Of a stretch of 58,643 bases of DNA, positions 7,817-16,371 are shown in pieces. Each line of letters opens with the position of its first letter. The first letter of the stretch is position 1. A program made the translations under genes and the position numbers. The stretch is from an uncultured Lachnospiraceae bacterium. Its GTDB lineage: Bacteria; Bacillota; Clostridia; Lachnospirales; Lachnospiraceae. Under the pieces are notes generated by a model. It saw nothing but the letters and a program-made list of their open reading frames with translations, was not told the DNA's origin and did not search any database. The stretch covers positions 1 to 58,643 of the forward strand of contig CANTEW010000012.1 of the NCBI GenBank assembly GCA_947652925.1. Direction: 5' to 3'.

Positions 7817-7994
7817 ATCATTTTTTTGATCTCTTTTATTATTATCTTAACGTCTTCAATGAGATGATCTACTTTTATCTGATCTCTCCTGCCTCTCTTC
7901 CAGTCTCTCCTGTCTTTTTTCTGATCTCCCCTGGCCCTCTTTTAACTCAGCTATGCCCTCCAAATATCCGATCGAGTTTTTCGTTTTCCATCAT
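7813..7994 (-). pseudogene. Decayed small coiled-coil ORF (two frameshifts)
   Basis: A minus-strand start ATGATG at 7994 follows a strong GGAGGAGG site and reads MMENEKLDRI; the frame then stops at TGA after 15 codons. Moving one base gives LEGIAELKEGQGRSEKRQE and more Glu/Arg/Gln-rich sequence, and a second one-base step gives KVDHLIEDVKIIIKEIKKMI with stop at 7813-7815. Joined, these make an about 60-residue charged coiled-coil protein like small ones common in Clostridia. Each frame alone is meaningless, so decay is the simplest reading; a sequencing error is possible. From here to 8137 I see no gene. Confidence 0.5.
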
Positions 7995-8137
7995 GCATCC
8001 TCCTCCATTTCCAAATGTATATCCACAAGCTATGATCTGATCATACCCTACCAGAGAGACAATGTAAAGCAAAACATACCAAATTGGATCAACAATCACT
8101 TTTGTTTGATCAAACACAGATATGGACATAAAATAAA

Positions 8138-8181
8138 CAAAAAAATACCGCTGGACAGGATATGAGCTTCCCATCCAGCGG
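8138..8181 (-). terminator. Intrinsic terminator of the copper operon
   Basis: Minus strand CCGCTGGA (8174-8181) pairs with TCCAGCGG (8148-8155) and is followed by TATTTTTTTG. Confidence 0.75.
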
Positions 8182-8213
8182 CCATTGGTACTCTGAGACC
8201 CTATACTCTTCCT

Positions 8214-8411
8214 TTATGACACGATCTCTGTGTCAAATCCCAGATCATCCATGATCTCCCTTGCTTTTGCCACGCATTTTTCACATCCGTCGATGGACAC
8301 TGTCTTGTCTTCCAGGGAAACCTTGTAATCCAGTTCGGCTTTGTCCATAGCCTTTGAGATCCTCTCCACACATTTTTCACAGTGCATGTCTTCTGCTTTT
8401 AATACTGTCAT
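8214..8411 (-). CDS. copZ: Heavy-metal-associated domain protein, copper chaperone (CopZ-like)
   Basis: A 65-residue single HMA domain. The metal site is MHCEKC near residues 9-14. A second CEKC near residues 43-46 is unusual for CopZ, which has one CxxC pair, so it may bind a second ion or form a disulphide. Last gene of the csoR-copA operon, 33 bases after copA, and followed by a terminator. It likely carries Cu(I) to or from CopA in the cytoplasm; this is inferred from family and place. Confidence 0.8.
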   Translation of the reverse strand: MTVLKAEDMHCEKCVERISKAMDKAELDYKVSLEDKTVSIDGCEKCVAKAREIMDDLGFDTEIVS

Positions 8412-8444
8412 CTTTTTCCTCCTAGATCTTCGATCAAATTTTTT

Positions 8445-10685
8445 TTACAGCTTCAATGTCTTCAGCCGCAGAGCATTGCTGACCACAAATACAGAGCTGA
8501 AAGACATGGCCAGCCCAGCAAAGATGGGATTGAGCAGGGGGCCGCCAAAAGCATGGAGTACCCCGGCTGCCACAGGTATGCCCAGGCTGTTGAAGATAAA
8601 CGCCCAGAAAAGGTTCTGCTTGATGTTGCGGATCGTCCCTTTGCTCAGGCGGATAGCCCGGTACACATCCATCAGATCCGACCGCATCAGCACGATATCC
8701 CCGGATTCTATGGCGATATCGCTCCCGCTGCCTATAGCCACACCCACATCGGCCTGCGCCAGGGCCGGTGCATCGTTGATGCCGTCCCCTACCATCATGA
8801 CCTTTTTGCCTTCTTCCTGCAGTTTCTGTACCACTGCTGCCTTATCCCCCGGCATGACCTGTGCCACCACATGGTCCACATGGACTAAAGAACCGATATG
8901 GTCGGCTGTTTTCTGATGGTCTCCGGTCAGCATATATACTTGGATCCCCAGCCGTTTGATCTGGCTGATGGCCTCTGCGCTGTTTTCTTTTACCGTGTCC
9001 GCCACACTGATAAAGCCTGCCAAGACCTGGTCTATCACCACATACATAGGTGTCTGGCCTTTTGAAGCGGCACTCTCCGACTCTGCCTCCAGGCTTGAGA
9101 TATCCACCCCTGCGGCATCCATCATCCGGACATTCCCCACAAGGACAGTCTGCCCCTGATACCCCGCACGGATGCCCTGGCCGGTCACACTCTGGAAGTT
9201 TTCTGTCTCTTCCAGTTTCAGTCCCTGTTCTGCGGCCTCCCGTACGATCGCCTGGCCCAGGGGATGCTCCGAGGGCACTTCACAGGCCGCCGCGATGGTG
9301 AGCAGCTGTTCTTTCGGCAGATCCCTGCTCACGATCCTGACTACACGGGGCTGCCCTAATGTGACGGTCCCCGTCTTATCCAGGACGACTGTATCCACTT
9401 TATGGGCGATCTCCAATGCTTCCCCGCTCTTTATCAGGATACCATGGGTCGCGCCCAGTCCTGTGCCCACCATGATCGCCGTAGGCGTTGCCAGACCCAG
9501 GGCGCAGGGGCAGGCGATCACCAATACAGAGACGAATACTGTAAGTACGAAAGCAAGCTCCTGTCCTGTCAGGGTCCATATGACAGCGGCCAGCACCGCG
9601 ATCGCCAGCACAGTGGGCACGAAATATCCCGCCACCTGGTCTGCCAGTTTTGATATGGGCGCTTTGCGCCCCTGTGCATCCTCCATCAGTTTGATGATCT
9701 TAGAAAGAGTGGTATCACTCCCTGTATGGGTCACTTCTACCTGCAGGGAACCGTTATAGTTCAGACTCCCTCCGATCACCTGATCGTCCAGGTCTTTCTC
9801 CACAGGGATGCTCTCCCCTGTGAGCATGGACTCATCCACACTGCTGTTCCCGCTCACCACTTTTCCATCAAGAGGCACCCGGCTCCCCGGCCGGATCAGC
9901 AGGATATCCCCCACAGCTACCTGGTCTAACTGCACCTGCTCTTCTTTTCCATCCACCAGGCGCACTGCCGTGTCCGGGGCAAGTTCCATCATCTTCTTGA
10001 TGGCCTCGGAGGTCTTGCCCTTGCTCTTGCTCTCCATATATTTTCCCAACATCACAAGGGTCACCACAACTGCGGAAGATTCATAATACAGGTTGTGGAC
10101 GGCCGACGGATCGGACGGGATCAGCACCGTCATCACCAGACTGTAGACAAACGCGCTCCCTGTCCCGATCGCTACCAGAGAGTCCATATTGGGATGGCCC
10201 CTGAACAGCGTTTTGAAACCCACGATATAAAATTTTCGCCCGCAGATAAGGATACACACCGTCAGGACCAACTGCACCAGTGCAAAATTAAATGGATTCT
10301 GGTGCATATCGATGATAGACGGCAGAGGCATGGGAAATGGCACCATATGCCCCATGGACACATACAAAAGGGGGATAGCCAGACAGATCGCACCGATCAG
10401 TCTGCGTTTCGTCTTCTTGTGCCCTTCCAGCACCTCCTGCTCTTCTTCGAGAGCCTGGTCCTTCCCTTTCTCTTCTTCCGGGCTGGCCTCAAATCCGGCC
10501 CGCTCCACCCGGTCCATGATATCCTGGGGTGTGACGGACTTCTCTTCATATGTGATCGTCATCCGGTTTGTAGCCAGATTCACATTACTCTCCGAAACAC
10601 CCTCCATCTTCCTGGTCACCCGTTCCACTGCACTGCTGCAGGAGGCACAGGTCATACCTTTGATCACATACGTCTCAGTTACCAC
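8445..10685 (-). CDS. copA: Copper-translocating P1B-type ATPase CopA
   Basis: A 746-residue heavy-metal ATPase that exports Cu(I) across the membrane. One N-terminal HMA domain has GMTCASC near residues 9-15. The membrane metal site is CPC in ACPCALGLATPTA near residue 390, the phosphorylation site DKTGTVT near 436, the HP motif SEHPLGQAI, and the hinge GDGINDAPAL near 632. The start is GTG at 10685; its first base is the last base of the csoR stop (TAGTG), so translation is probably coupled. CsoR should derepress it when copper is bound. Confidence 0.95.
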   Translation of the reverse strand: MVTETYVIKGMTCASCSSAVERVTRKMEGVSESNVNLATNRMTITYEEKSVTPQDIMDRVERAGFEASPEEEKGKDQALEEEQEVLEGHKKTKRRLIGAICLAIPLLYVSMGHMVPFPMPLPSIIDMHQNPFNFALVQLVLTVCILICGRKFYIVGFKTLFRGHPNMDSLVAIGTGSAFVYSLVMTVLIPSDPSAVHNLYYESSAVVVTLVMLGKYMESKSKGKTSEAIKKMMELAPDTAVRLVDGKEEQVQLDQVAVGDILLIRPGSRVPLDGKVVSGNSSVDESMLTGESIPVEKDLDDQVIGGSLNYNGSLQVEVTHTGSDTTLSKIIKLMEDAQGRKAPISKLADQVAGYFVPTVLAIAVLAAVIWTLTGQELAFVLTVFVSVLVIACPCALGLATPTAIMVGTGLGATHGILIKSGEALEIAHKVDTVVLDKTGTVTLGQPRVVRIVSRDLPKEQLLTIAAACEVPSEHPLGQAIVREAAEQGLKLEETENFQSVTGQGIRAGYQGQTVLVGNVRMMDAAGVDISSLEAESESAASKGQTPMYVVIDQVLAGFISVADTVKENSAEAISQIKRLGIQVYMLTGDHQKTADHIGSLVHVDHVVAQVMPGDKAAVVQKLQEEGKKVMMVGDGINDAPALAQADVGVAIGSGSDIAIESGDIVLMRSDLMDVYRAIRLSKGTIRNIKQNLFWAFIFNSLGIPVAAGVLHAFGGPLLNPIFAGLAMSFSSVFVVSNALRLKTLKL

Positions 10686-10957
10686 TATTTCGTCATCCTT
10701 TCGATCACTTGCATCAATTCGTCGATCTTCTCCTGTTTCGCTTTCTCGCCGCCCTCTTCAAAAGCCTGGGCGACACATCCCGCCATATGGGCGCGCAGGA
10801 CCTCTTTCAATGCTTTTTTGATCACCGCGCTGCTGGCCATCAATTGATTGGCGATATCCATACAATACTGGTCTTCCTCGATCATTTTGAGGACTCCATC
10901 CAACTGTCCCCTGGCTGTCTTGATCAAGCGGGTCACCTGACCCTTGTCTGCCTGCAT
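10685..10957 (-). CDS. csoR: Copper-sensing repressor CsoR family
   Basis: A 90-residue all-helical repressor. The three metal ligands of CsoR are visible: Cys in QYCMDIANQL, then His and Cys in LRAHMAGCV. It would release DNA when Cu(I) binds. GGAGGG stands 8 bases before the ATG. First gene of the csoR-copA-chaperone operon, with a one-base overlap with copA and an operator-like inverted repeat upstream. FrmR/RcnR relatives sense other ligands, but the Cys-His-Cys set and the copA neighbour point to copper. Confidence 0.9.
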   Translation of the reverse strand: MQADKGQVTRLIKTARGQLDGVLKMIEEDQYCMDIANQLMASSAVIKKALKEVLRAHMAGCVAQAFEEGGEKAKQEKIDELMQVIERMTK

Positions 10958-10981
10958 GCACGACCCTCCCTTCGTCTCATG

Positions 10982-11007
10982 ATACCCCCACCCCCTCTGG
11001 GGTGTAT
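10982..11007 (-). promoter_or_regulatory. Predicted CsoR operator
   Basis: Inverted repeat ATACCCCCA ... TGGGGTGTAT between the -10 box and the csoR start. G/C tracts flanked by ATAC/GTAT are the known form of CsoR operators. Confidence 0.7.
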
Positions 11008-11013
11008 GGTGTT

Positions 11014-11042
11014 ATTTTATACAATTTTTAGTTGATTGTCAA
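11014..11042 (-). promoter_or_regulatory. Predicted promoter of csoR-copA operon
   Basis: Minus strand TTGACA (11037-11042), 17-base spacer, TAAAAT (11014-11019), directly upstream of the operator. An adjacent perfect palindrome CGATAAGAAATCTTATCG lies at 11061-11078, with no known meaning. Confidence 0.75.
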
Positions 11043-11163
11043 CCCCTTATCTGTTATGATCGATAAGAAATCTTATCGTCCAGTCATACTGTGTCATACT
11101 AATGTAGCGGTACGATCGTTGCAGAAGTCAGCTGGTCACTACATTATCTACAGGATCCAGAAG

Positions 11164-11182
11164 GCTTTCAAACACACTCTAA
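11164..11182 (+). repeat. Lone terminus of palindromic element type 2
   Basis: GGCTTTCAAACACACTCTA matches the right end of the type 2 element at 42864-42882 and ends in CTAA instead of CTAG. Only the last about 16-18 bases are recognisable. It lies just before the PsiE-like gene. Confidence 0.5.
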
Positions 11183-11203
11183 AAAAAGTAAAGGATCACG
11201 CTT

Positions 11204-11611
11204 ATGGATAATGACTCCATCAAAAACAAGATCAATGATATCATATTTCAGGTTGCCCGATGTCTGGAGATCCTATTCTCTGTGATCATCTTACTGGTCA
11301 TCGCCGCCTCCATCATCCCGCTTTTAGAAAACCTGTTCCATACATCTCTCCCCAATATGGACAGGGATGCTTTCACAGGTTTTCTGGGGGATGCCCTCAC
11401 ACTGGTCGTGGGCGCAGAATTCGTCAAGATGCTGTGCAAACACACTCCGGAGACATTACTGGAAGTATTGATGTTCGCCACCGCCCGCCAGATGGTCGTG
11501 GAACACCTCAACACCTGGCAGACTCTGATCGGTGTAGCCGCGATCGCCGCCCTGTTCGCCACGCAGAAATATCTGACGACCAGGACCGAGACCGATCACA
11601 ATAACGGATGA
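11204..11611 (+). CDS. PsiE-like integral membrane protein
   Basis: A 135-residue membrane protein with four hydrophobic segments: around residues 20-40 (LFSVIILLVIAASIIPLL), 60-75, 82-98, and 105-122 (LIGVAAIAALFATQ). The segment EFVKMLCKHTPETLLEVLMF with RQMVVEH is the pattern of the phosphate-starvation-inducible PsiE family. The biochemical role of the family is unknown, and no Pho-type site is visible. Single gene followed by a strong terminator. Confidence 0.65.
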   Translation: MDNDSIKNKINDIIFQVARCLEILFSVIILLVIAASIIPLLENLFHTSLPNMDRDAFTGFLGDALTLVVGAEFVKMLCKHTPETLLEVLMFATARQMVVEHLNTWQTLIGVAAIAALFATQKYLTTRTETDHNNG

Positions 11612-11666
11612 CAGGGCCTTTAAGATGATCATCGACACCCATTTTTTCTCTTTTTATGAGATAAAG

Positions 11667-11704
11667 GGAGTCTAAGATCTATCTTGATCTTAGACTCCTT
11701 TTAT
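11667..11704. terminator. Strong intrinsic terminator
   Basis: GGAGTCTAAGATC (11667-11679) pairs perfectly with GATCTTAGACTCC (11686-11698), followed by TTTTATT. It can serve the plus-strand PsiE-like gene; a weaker T-run on the other strand may serve the LRR gene, which converges. Confidence 0.85.
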
Positions 11705-11735
11705 TAGATTCATTCCATTTAACTCGGGATATCTC

Positions 11736-14063
11736 TCAATCCCCCGCACTGTGATAAGTTCCCGGACTGGTCACTTGATCATAGATGTAATAATCCTCCG
11801 GTCCCTTATCGGTATTGGCATCCAGATGCATCGCAAGCGCTTCATCCATGGTGATCGTACAGGCATCAATAAAGTTTTGATCCTCGATACGTTTATACTC
11901 ATTGCCTTCCCTATACTTTATACGATCGAGGATCTCTGCCTTCCATGTCTGACTTTCTGCGTAATAACGATACTCCATAAAACCACTCCACACACCTGTC
12001 TCCATATCATATCGGCTCACACTGTCCATGGTATTGTAGTCATGATAGTATGTCTTTCCGTCATCAGGGAGCTTGATGCTCACATCTTTCATGATGATAG
12101 ATGGTGACTCCGTCTCGACCGTATCCTCGAATCTGGCACCCGGATAATGATATTCCCATTTGTTAAAATATCTTCCGTCATACCATGCGTTTGAAAAATA
12201 TCCGATCGCGCCCCACCCCTGTGTACCCTCACTGGTACTGCCATCATCATACATAAATGTATAGCCATCTGCACTCCCTCCAAATATCGAGTTGAGTAGA
12301 GTGAGCTTCACATAGCTCCCCTCTTTACCAACCGTTTGCCGGACGGACTCCCATGTGAGCTTCGGCTGGTCCGTAGGCTCTTCCGGGACTTCCATCGCGC
12401 CATATTCCTGGATCATGGCTGAGACATCCATTCGGTCACATCTCATATAGGCATCTGTTGCGGAACCGTCAAACGAATACCAATATTTGATCTGATCAGC
12501 GTTGATCCCCTGCCCGCCACCTGTCCCTGCACCGCCATAGGTCCTGGTCTCACCGTTATAAGTCACATCTATAAGATAATGTGCCCAAGAAGACCACTCA
12601 ACGGTCACTGTACTGTCAAGTCTCTTAGCGACTGACATCATGACCGAGGGAAAACCGATAGAGTCATATTTCATGGGATACAGCGCTGATACGAGCATCG
12701 ATCTGCTGTCAGTCCTGTAATATGGATCTTGGATATAGAAAGTCTGGTCCACATGTGGTGAAGTTGAGAGTCCGTAGTACGGTGCTGTCGTACTCTTTTT
12801 CTGCTCACCCAACACATATACACCACTGTAGAGACATTCGCTGCTAAAGCCACTCTCGATCCCCGACAGATCGTCAAGATATGACTTGCTGCTGTCTCCG
12901 TACGTTGAGATCAGATAGTCAACAACATCCTGGAGTCCAGCGATCTGGACCGTGACCGTCGTATCCTCATATCTATATTCTTTTTCTATGGTGGTCTCAC
13001 CTGTTGTCATATCATATACCGGATATGTTCCTGTCACTTTTCTCCGCTGGAGCCTTAATCCTCCCCCATCTGTTCCAGATCCTGTTGCGATGTATCCGCC
13101 ATTCACCCTCCTTGTCTTACTATCCTCGTATCTTACATCCGAAAAAACAGTATCCGTCGGCGTTATACTCCCCACATCGCCCTCATCCGCATATTTTGTC
13201 CCCTCATCCACAAATTGGAATGAGTCGGGATCCGGATTATCTGTCTTGATATAGAAATAGGAATTAAATGGCGGCATGAGCGGGATCACCTCATAGGAAT
13301 ATTTCTCCACCTCTGTCGTTTCCTCAGTCTTTCCTGTGGTATCCTCTGGCTCATCTTTGTCATCACCAGGATCTTTAGTCACAGTATCTTTGACCGCAGT
13401 ATCTTCAAACGCGCTTTCATCTATTTTTTTAAGCTTTTTTGCATTGGAAAGATCGATCTTCCTGAGTTTTACGCAGCCTTTAAAAGCTCTTTTTCCAATC
13501 CTTTCAAGCTTAGGAGCCTTTGGTATCACGACCTCTGTCAATCTCTTATCCCCTGCAAACGCTGCCTCTCCGATCGTCTGTACGGCCTTTCCCATCATGA
13601 CCTTTTTAAGATCCGTACATGCGAAAAATGCATTTTTTCCAATGGACGTGACATTCTCTCCAACTGTAACTCTGACGATCCTCTTATTGCCTTTGAATGC
13701 ATTTTTTGCTATAGCCGTTACCTTATAGGGATATGTACCTTTATTCTTCCCACTCTTTGACTTGATCTTTATACTCTTTGGTATCATGACTTTCGTAAGT
13801 CTCTTCTTGGCATGCGCAGTCAGACCCACAACAGATACCGTACTCTTTTTCTTAGACACCAAAGTGACCTTATACACATAATTTCCTAAAATGACTTTTG
13901 TTCCCTTGTTCACTTTCTTAGCCGTGACTGTCTTCGTCGCTGCGCTCACAACGCGGCTGTCCCCAATACTTATAAGACTCCCCGCTAATATGGCCAAAAA
14001 CAGAAAGATCCTTGCCTTTTTAAAACAGATCCTCAAATCCTCCATATACCTCATCCCTTTCAC
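11736..14063 (-). CDS. Secreted leucine-rich repeat (BspA-like) protein
   Basis: A 775-residue exported protein. A signal peptide (FLFLAILAGSLISI, then SAA) ends near residue 42. Residues about 100-235 hold BspA/LRR_5 repeats, each with an AF.G or AF..C core (AIAKNAFKGNKRIVRVTVGENV, IGKNAFFACTDLKKV). A Thr/Asp/Glu-rich linker follows. The last 500 residues have many Tyr, Gly and Thr and no domain I recognise. No LPxTG or membrane anchor is seen at the C-end, so it may be free or bound non-covalently. Likely surface contact role, by inference. Start could be GTG at 14063 or ATG at 14054. Confidence 0.75.
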   Translation of the reverse strand: MKGMRYMEDLRICFKKARIFLFLAILAGSLISIGDSRVVSAATKTVTAKKVNKGTKVILGNYVYKVTLVSKKKSTVSVVGLTAHAKKRLTKVMIPKSIKIKSKSGKNKGTYPYKVTAIAKNAFKGNKRIVRVTVGENVTSIGKNAFFACTDLKKVMMGKAVQTIGEAAFAGDKRLTEVVIPKAPKLERIGKRAFKGCVKLRKIDLSNAKKLKKIDESAFEDTAVKDTVTKDPGDDKDEPEDTTGKTEETTEVEKYSYEVIPLMPPFNSYFYIKTDNPDPDSFQFVDEGTKYADEGDVGSITPTDTVFSDVRYEDSKTRRVNGGYIATGSGTDGGGLRLQRRKVTGTYPVYDMTTGETTIEKEYRYEDTTVTVQIAGLQDVVDYLISTYGDSSKSYLDDLSGIESGFSSECLYSGVYVLGEQKKSTTAPYYGLSTSPHVDQTFYIQDPYYRTDSRSMLVSALYPMKYDSIGFPSVMMSVAKRLDSTVTVEWSSWAHYLIDVTYNGETRTYGGAGTGGGQGINADQIKYWYSFDGSATDAYMRCDRMDVSAMIQEYGAMEVPEEPTDQPKLTWESVRQTVGKEGSYVKLTLLNSIFGGSADGYTFMYDDGSTSEGTQGWGAIGYFSNAWYDGRYFNKWEYHYPGARFEDTVETESPSIIMKDVSIKLPDDGKTYYHDYNTMDSVSRYDMETGVWSGFMEYRYYAESQTWKAEILDRIKYREGNEYKRIEDQNFIDACTITMDEALAMHLDANTDKGPEDYYIYDQVTSPGTYHSAGD

Positions 14064-14168
14064 TTTTTATTTTCCCTTACACAGCTTATATGTCCATTAT
14101 ACCACATTTTTTTAGGAATGTCCTTGTCATGACCAGCTGATCCTCTCAGAGATCCTTAACATCAGATG

Positions 14169-14196
14169 AAAGCAGCCTGTATATCCAGACGGCTTT
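14169..14196 (-). terminator. Possible terminator of the ppk operon
   Basis: Minus strand AAAGCCGTCTG pairs with CAGGCTGCTTT with one mismatch and one G-T pair, ending in a short T-run, 17 bases beyond the ppk stop. Confidence 0.5.
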
Positions 14197-14212
14197 CCCT
14201 TATCCATATCTT

Positions 14213-16360
14213 TTACTCATCCTCCACCGGTTCCGCCGGCACGAACACCCGTGTATTCTGCTGATGCCCCGGCCGCCTCTTTGCCCTCTCCTGCGCCTCC
14301 TGGCTGAAGATCATCTGGGAATTTATCAATGCCTTTCCCCGCTTATCCTGCTTCTCATACTGGCCGTCTTTCTGCAGGATATGGGCTTTTGTGTTATCCT
14401 GGAACTCGATATCCAGTATATGGAGGATCTCTTTTTTGATATCTGCATCTTCCACCGGGAACACGATCTCCACGCGCCGGTCCAGATTCCTGGTCATCCA
14501 GTCCGCGCTCCCCATGAACACATCTTCCGCACCGTTGTTATAGAAATAAAAGATACGGCTGTGTTCCAGGAAATCCCCCACGATAGAACGCACATGGATA
14601 TTTTCACTGACCCCCAAGATCCCTACCCGCAGACAGCAGATCCCCCTCACCAAGAGGTCGATCGTCACCCCGGCTGCTGACGCCTGATACAATGCTTCTA
14701 TGATATCCGGGTCGCACAAGGAATTGATCTTAGCGATGATATGGGCTCTGTTCCCATTTTCCGCATGTCTCTTCTCCACCTGGATCATATTCAGGAAACG
14801 TTTCTTCATCCAGAGCGGGGCCATGATCAGTTTATGCCAGAACTTCGGTTCTGAATAACCGGACAGCATATTGAACACTGCCGTGGCGTCTTCCCCAAAA
14901 CGGGCGTCACAGGTAAAGATCCCGCAGTCTGTATACAGCCTGGCCGTGCTGTCATTATAATTCCCCGTCCCGAGATGGACATACCTGCGGATACCCGCTT
15001 CCTCCCTGCGCACCACCAGCGTGATCTTGCTGTGCGTCTTTAAGCCCACCAGTCCGTAGATCACATGGCAGCCCGCTTTCTCCAGCATCTTTGCCCAGAC
15101 GATGTTATTCTCCTCGTCAAACCGGGCTTTCAGTTCCACCAGCACCGATACCTGTTTCCCGTTCTCAGCTGCTTTGGCCAGCGCCGCGATGATCGGGGAA
15201 TTTCCGCTGACACGGTAGAGCGTCTGCTTGATCGCCAGCACATCCGGGTCTTTTGCAGCCTGGCGTACAAACTCCACCACCGGATCAAAACTCATGTACG
15301 GATGATGGAGGAACACATCCTGCTTCTGGATCACTTCGAACACGTTGTCTCTGTCTATAAATTCCTGCACAGGAGCAGGCTGGTGGGAAGGCGTCTTAAA
15401 TGCATCAAATCCATCCATCCCATACAGTTTCATCAGGAAAGTCAGATCCAGAGGACCCTGGATATAAAAGATATCTTCTTCTTTGCTGTTGAACTCTGTC
15501 TTTAAGATCTTCAGGAGCCTCTTATCGATCTTATCCTCCACTTCCAGACGGATGACTTCCCCCCATTGGCGTTTCTTCAACTGTTTCTGGATCTCTTTTA
15601 ACAGGTCTTCTGCCTCGTCTTCATCAATGCTCAGATCCGCGTTGCGCATGATCCTATAGGGATGGGCGCATACTACATCGTAACTCAGGAACAATTTCCC
15701 GATGTTGCGCTCTATGACCTCCTCCAGCAAGATCACCGCCTTCTCCCCATCCTTCTCATCCGGCAGGCGGATCAGCCGCGGGAGGACAGAAGGCACCTGC
15801 ACAGTGGCGAACTCCAGGACTTCCTTACCTTTTTTCCGGTCTTTTTTGGAGATCAGAGCGCCGATGTTCAGGGACTTGTTCCGGATCAGCGGGAACGGCC
15901 GGGAGGAATCCATAGCCATGGGCGTGACCACCGGGTAGATGTTCTCCTCGAAATACTCATCCACATACTTCTTCTGTGACTTCGTCAGTTCCTCGTGCTG
16001 GGCGATCAGGGACAGCCCCGCTCTCTTTTTCAGAGCCGGATAGACAGAACGGTTGTAGGTGCTGTATTGCAGCTGCACCAGATCGTGTGTATCTTCGCTG
16101 ATCCGCTTCAACTGCTCTTTGGGCGTCAATCCGGCGATATCCGTCTTCGTATACTGGGCGTGTACCTGGTCTTTCAGGGAAGCTACCCGCACCATAAAGA
16201 ACTCATCCAGATTAGAAGAAGTGATGCTGAGGAATTTCAGCCGTTCAAAAAGAGGGATCGCCTTGTCACGCGCCTCGCTCAACACCCGCCTGTTGAACAA
16301 GAGCCAGCTCAATTCCCGATTGACATAATATTCTGGGTTCCTATAATCCTTTTCTTCCAT
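14213..16360 (-). CDS. ppk1: Polyphosphate kinase 1
   Basis: A 715-residue PPK1, which makes polyphosphate from ATP (and the reverse). The N-domain starts with NRELSWLLFNRRVLSEA. The two catalytic His segments are visible: KTHSKITLVVRRE and HLGTGNYNDSTARLY, the latter holding the His that is phosphorylated in the family. AGGAGA precedes the ATG. Twelve bases after ppx in a minus-strand operon, so synthesis and breakdown of polyphosphate are made from one message. Confidence 0.96.
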   Translation of the reverse strand: MEEKDYRNPEYYVNRELSWLLFNRRVLSEARDKAIPLFERLKFLSITSSNLDEFFMVRVASLKDQVHAQYTKTDIAGLTPKEQLKRISEDTHDLVQLQYSTYNRSVYPALKKRAGLSLIAQHEELTKSQKKYVDEYFEENIYPVVTPMAMDSSRPFPLIRNKSLNIGALISKKDRKKGKEVLEFATVQVPSVLPRLIRLPDEKDGEKAVILLEEVIERNIGKLFLSYDVVCAHPYRIMRNADLSIDEDEAEDLLKEIQKQLKKRQWGEVIRLEVEDKIDKRLLKILKTEFNSKEEDIFYIQGPLDLTFLMKLYGMDGFDAFKTPSHQPAPVQEFIDRDNVFEVIQKQDVFLHHPYMSFDPVVEFVRQAAKDPDVLAIKQTLYRVSGNSPIIAALAKAAENGKQVSVLVELKARFDEENNIVWAKMLEKAGCHVIYGLVGLKTHSKITLVVRREEAGIRRYVHLGTGNYNDSTARLYTDCGIFTCDARFGEDATAVFNMLSGYSEPKFWHKLIMAPLWMKKRFLNMIQVEKRHAENGNRAHIIAKINSLCDPDIIEALYQASAAGVTIDLLVRGICCLRVGILGVSENIHVRSIVGDFLEHSRIFYFYNNGAEDVFMGSADWMTRNLDRRVEIVFPVEDADIKKEILHILDIEFQDNTKAHILQKDGQYEKQDKRGKALINSQMIFSQEAQERAKRRPGHQQNTRVFVPAEPVEDE

Positions 16361-16371
16361 ACTCCATTCTC

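Noticed and set aside
7801-8040. Plus-strand frame of 79 codons
   Set aside because: Low-complexity Leu/Pro/Ser translation that is the antisense of the decayed coiled-coil ORF; no ribosome binding site.
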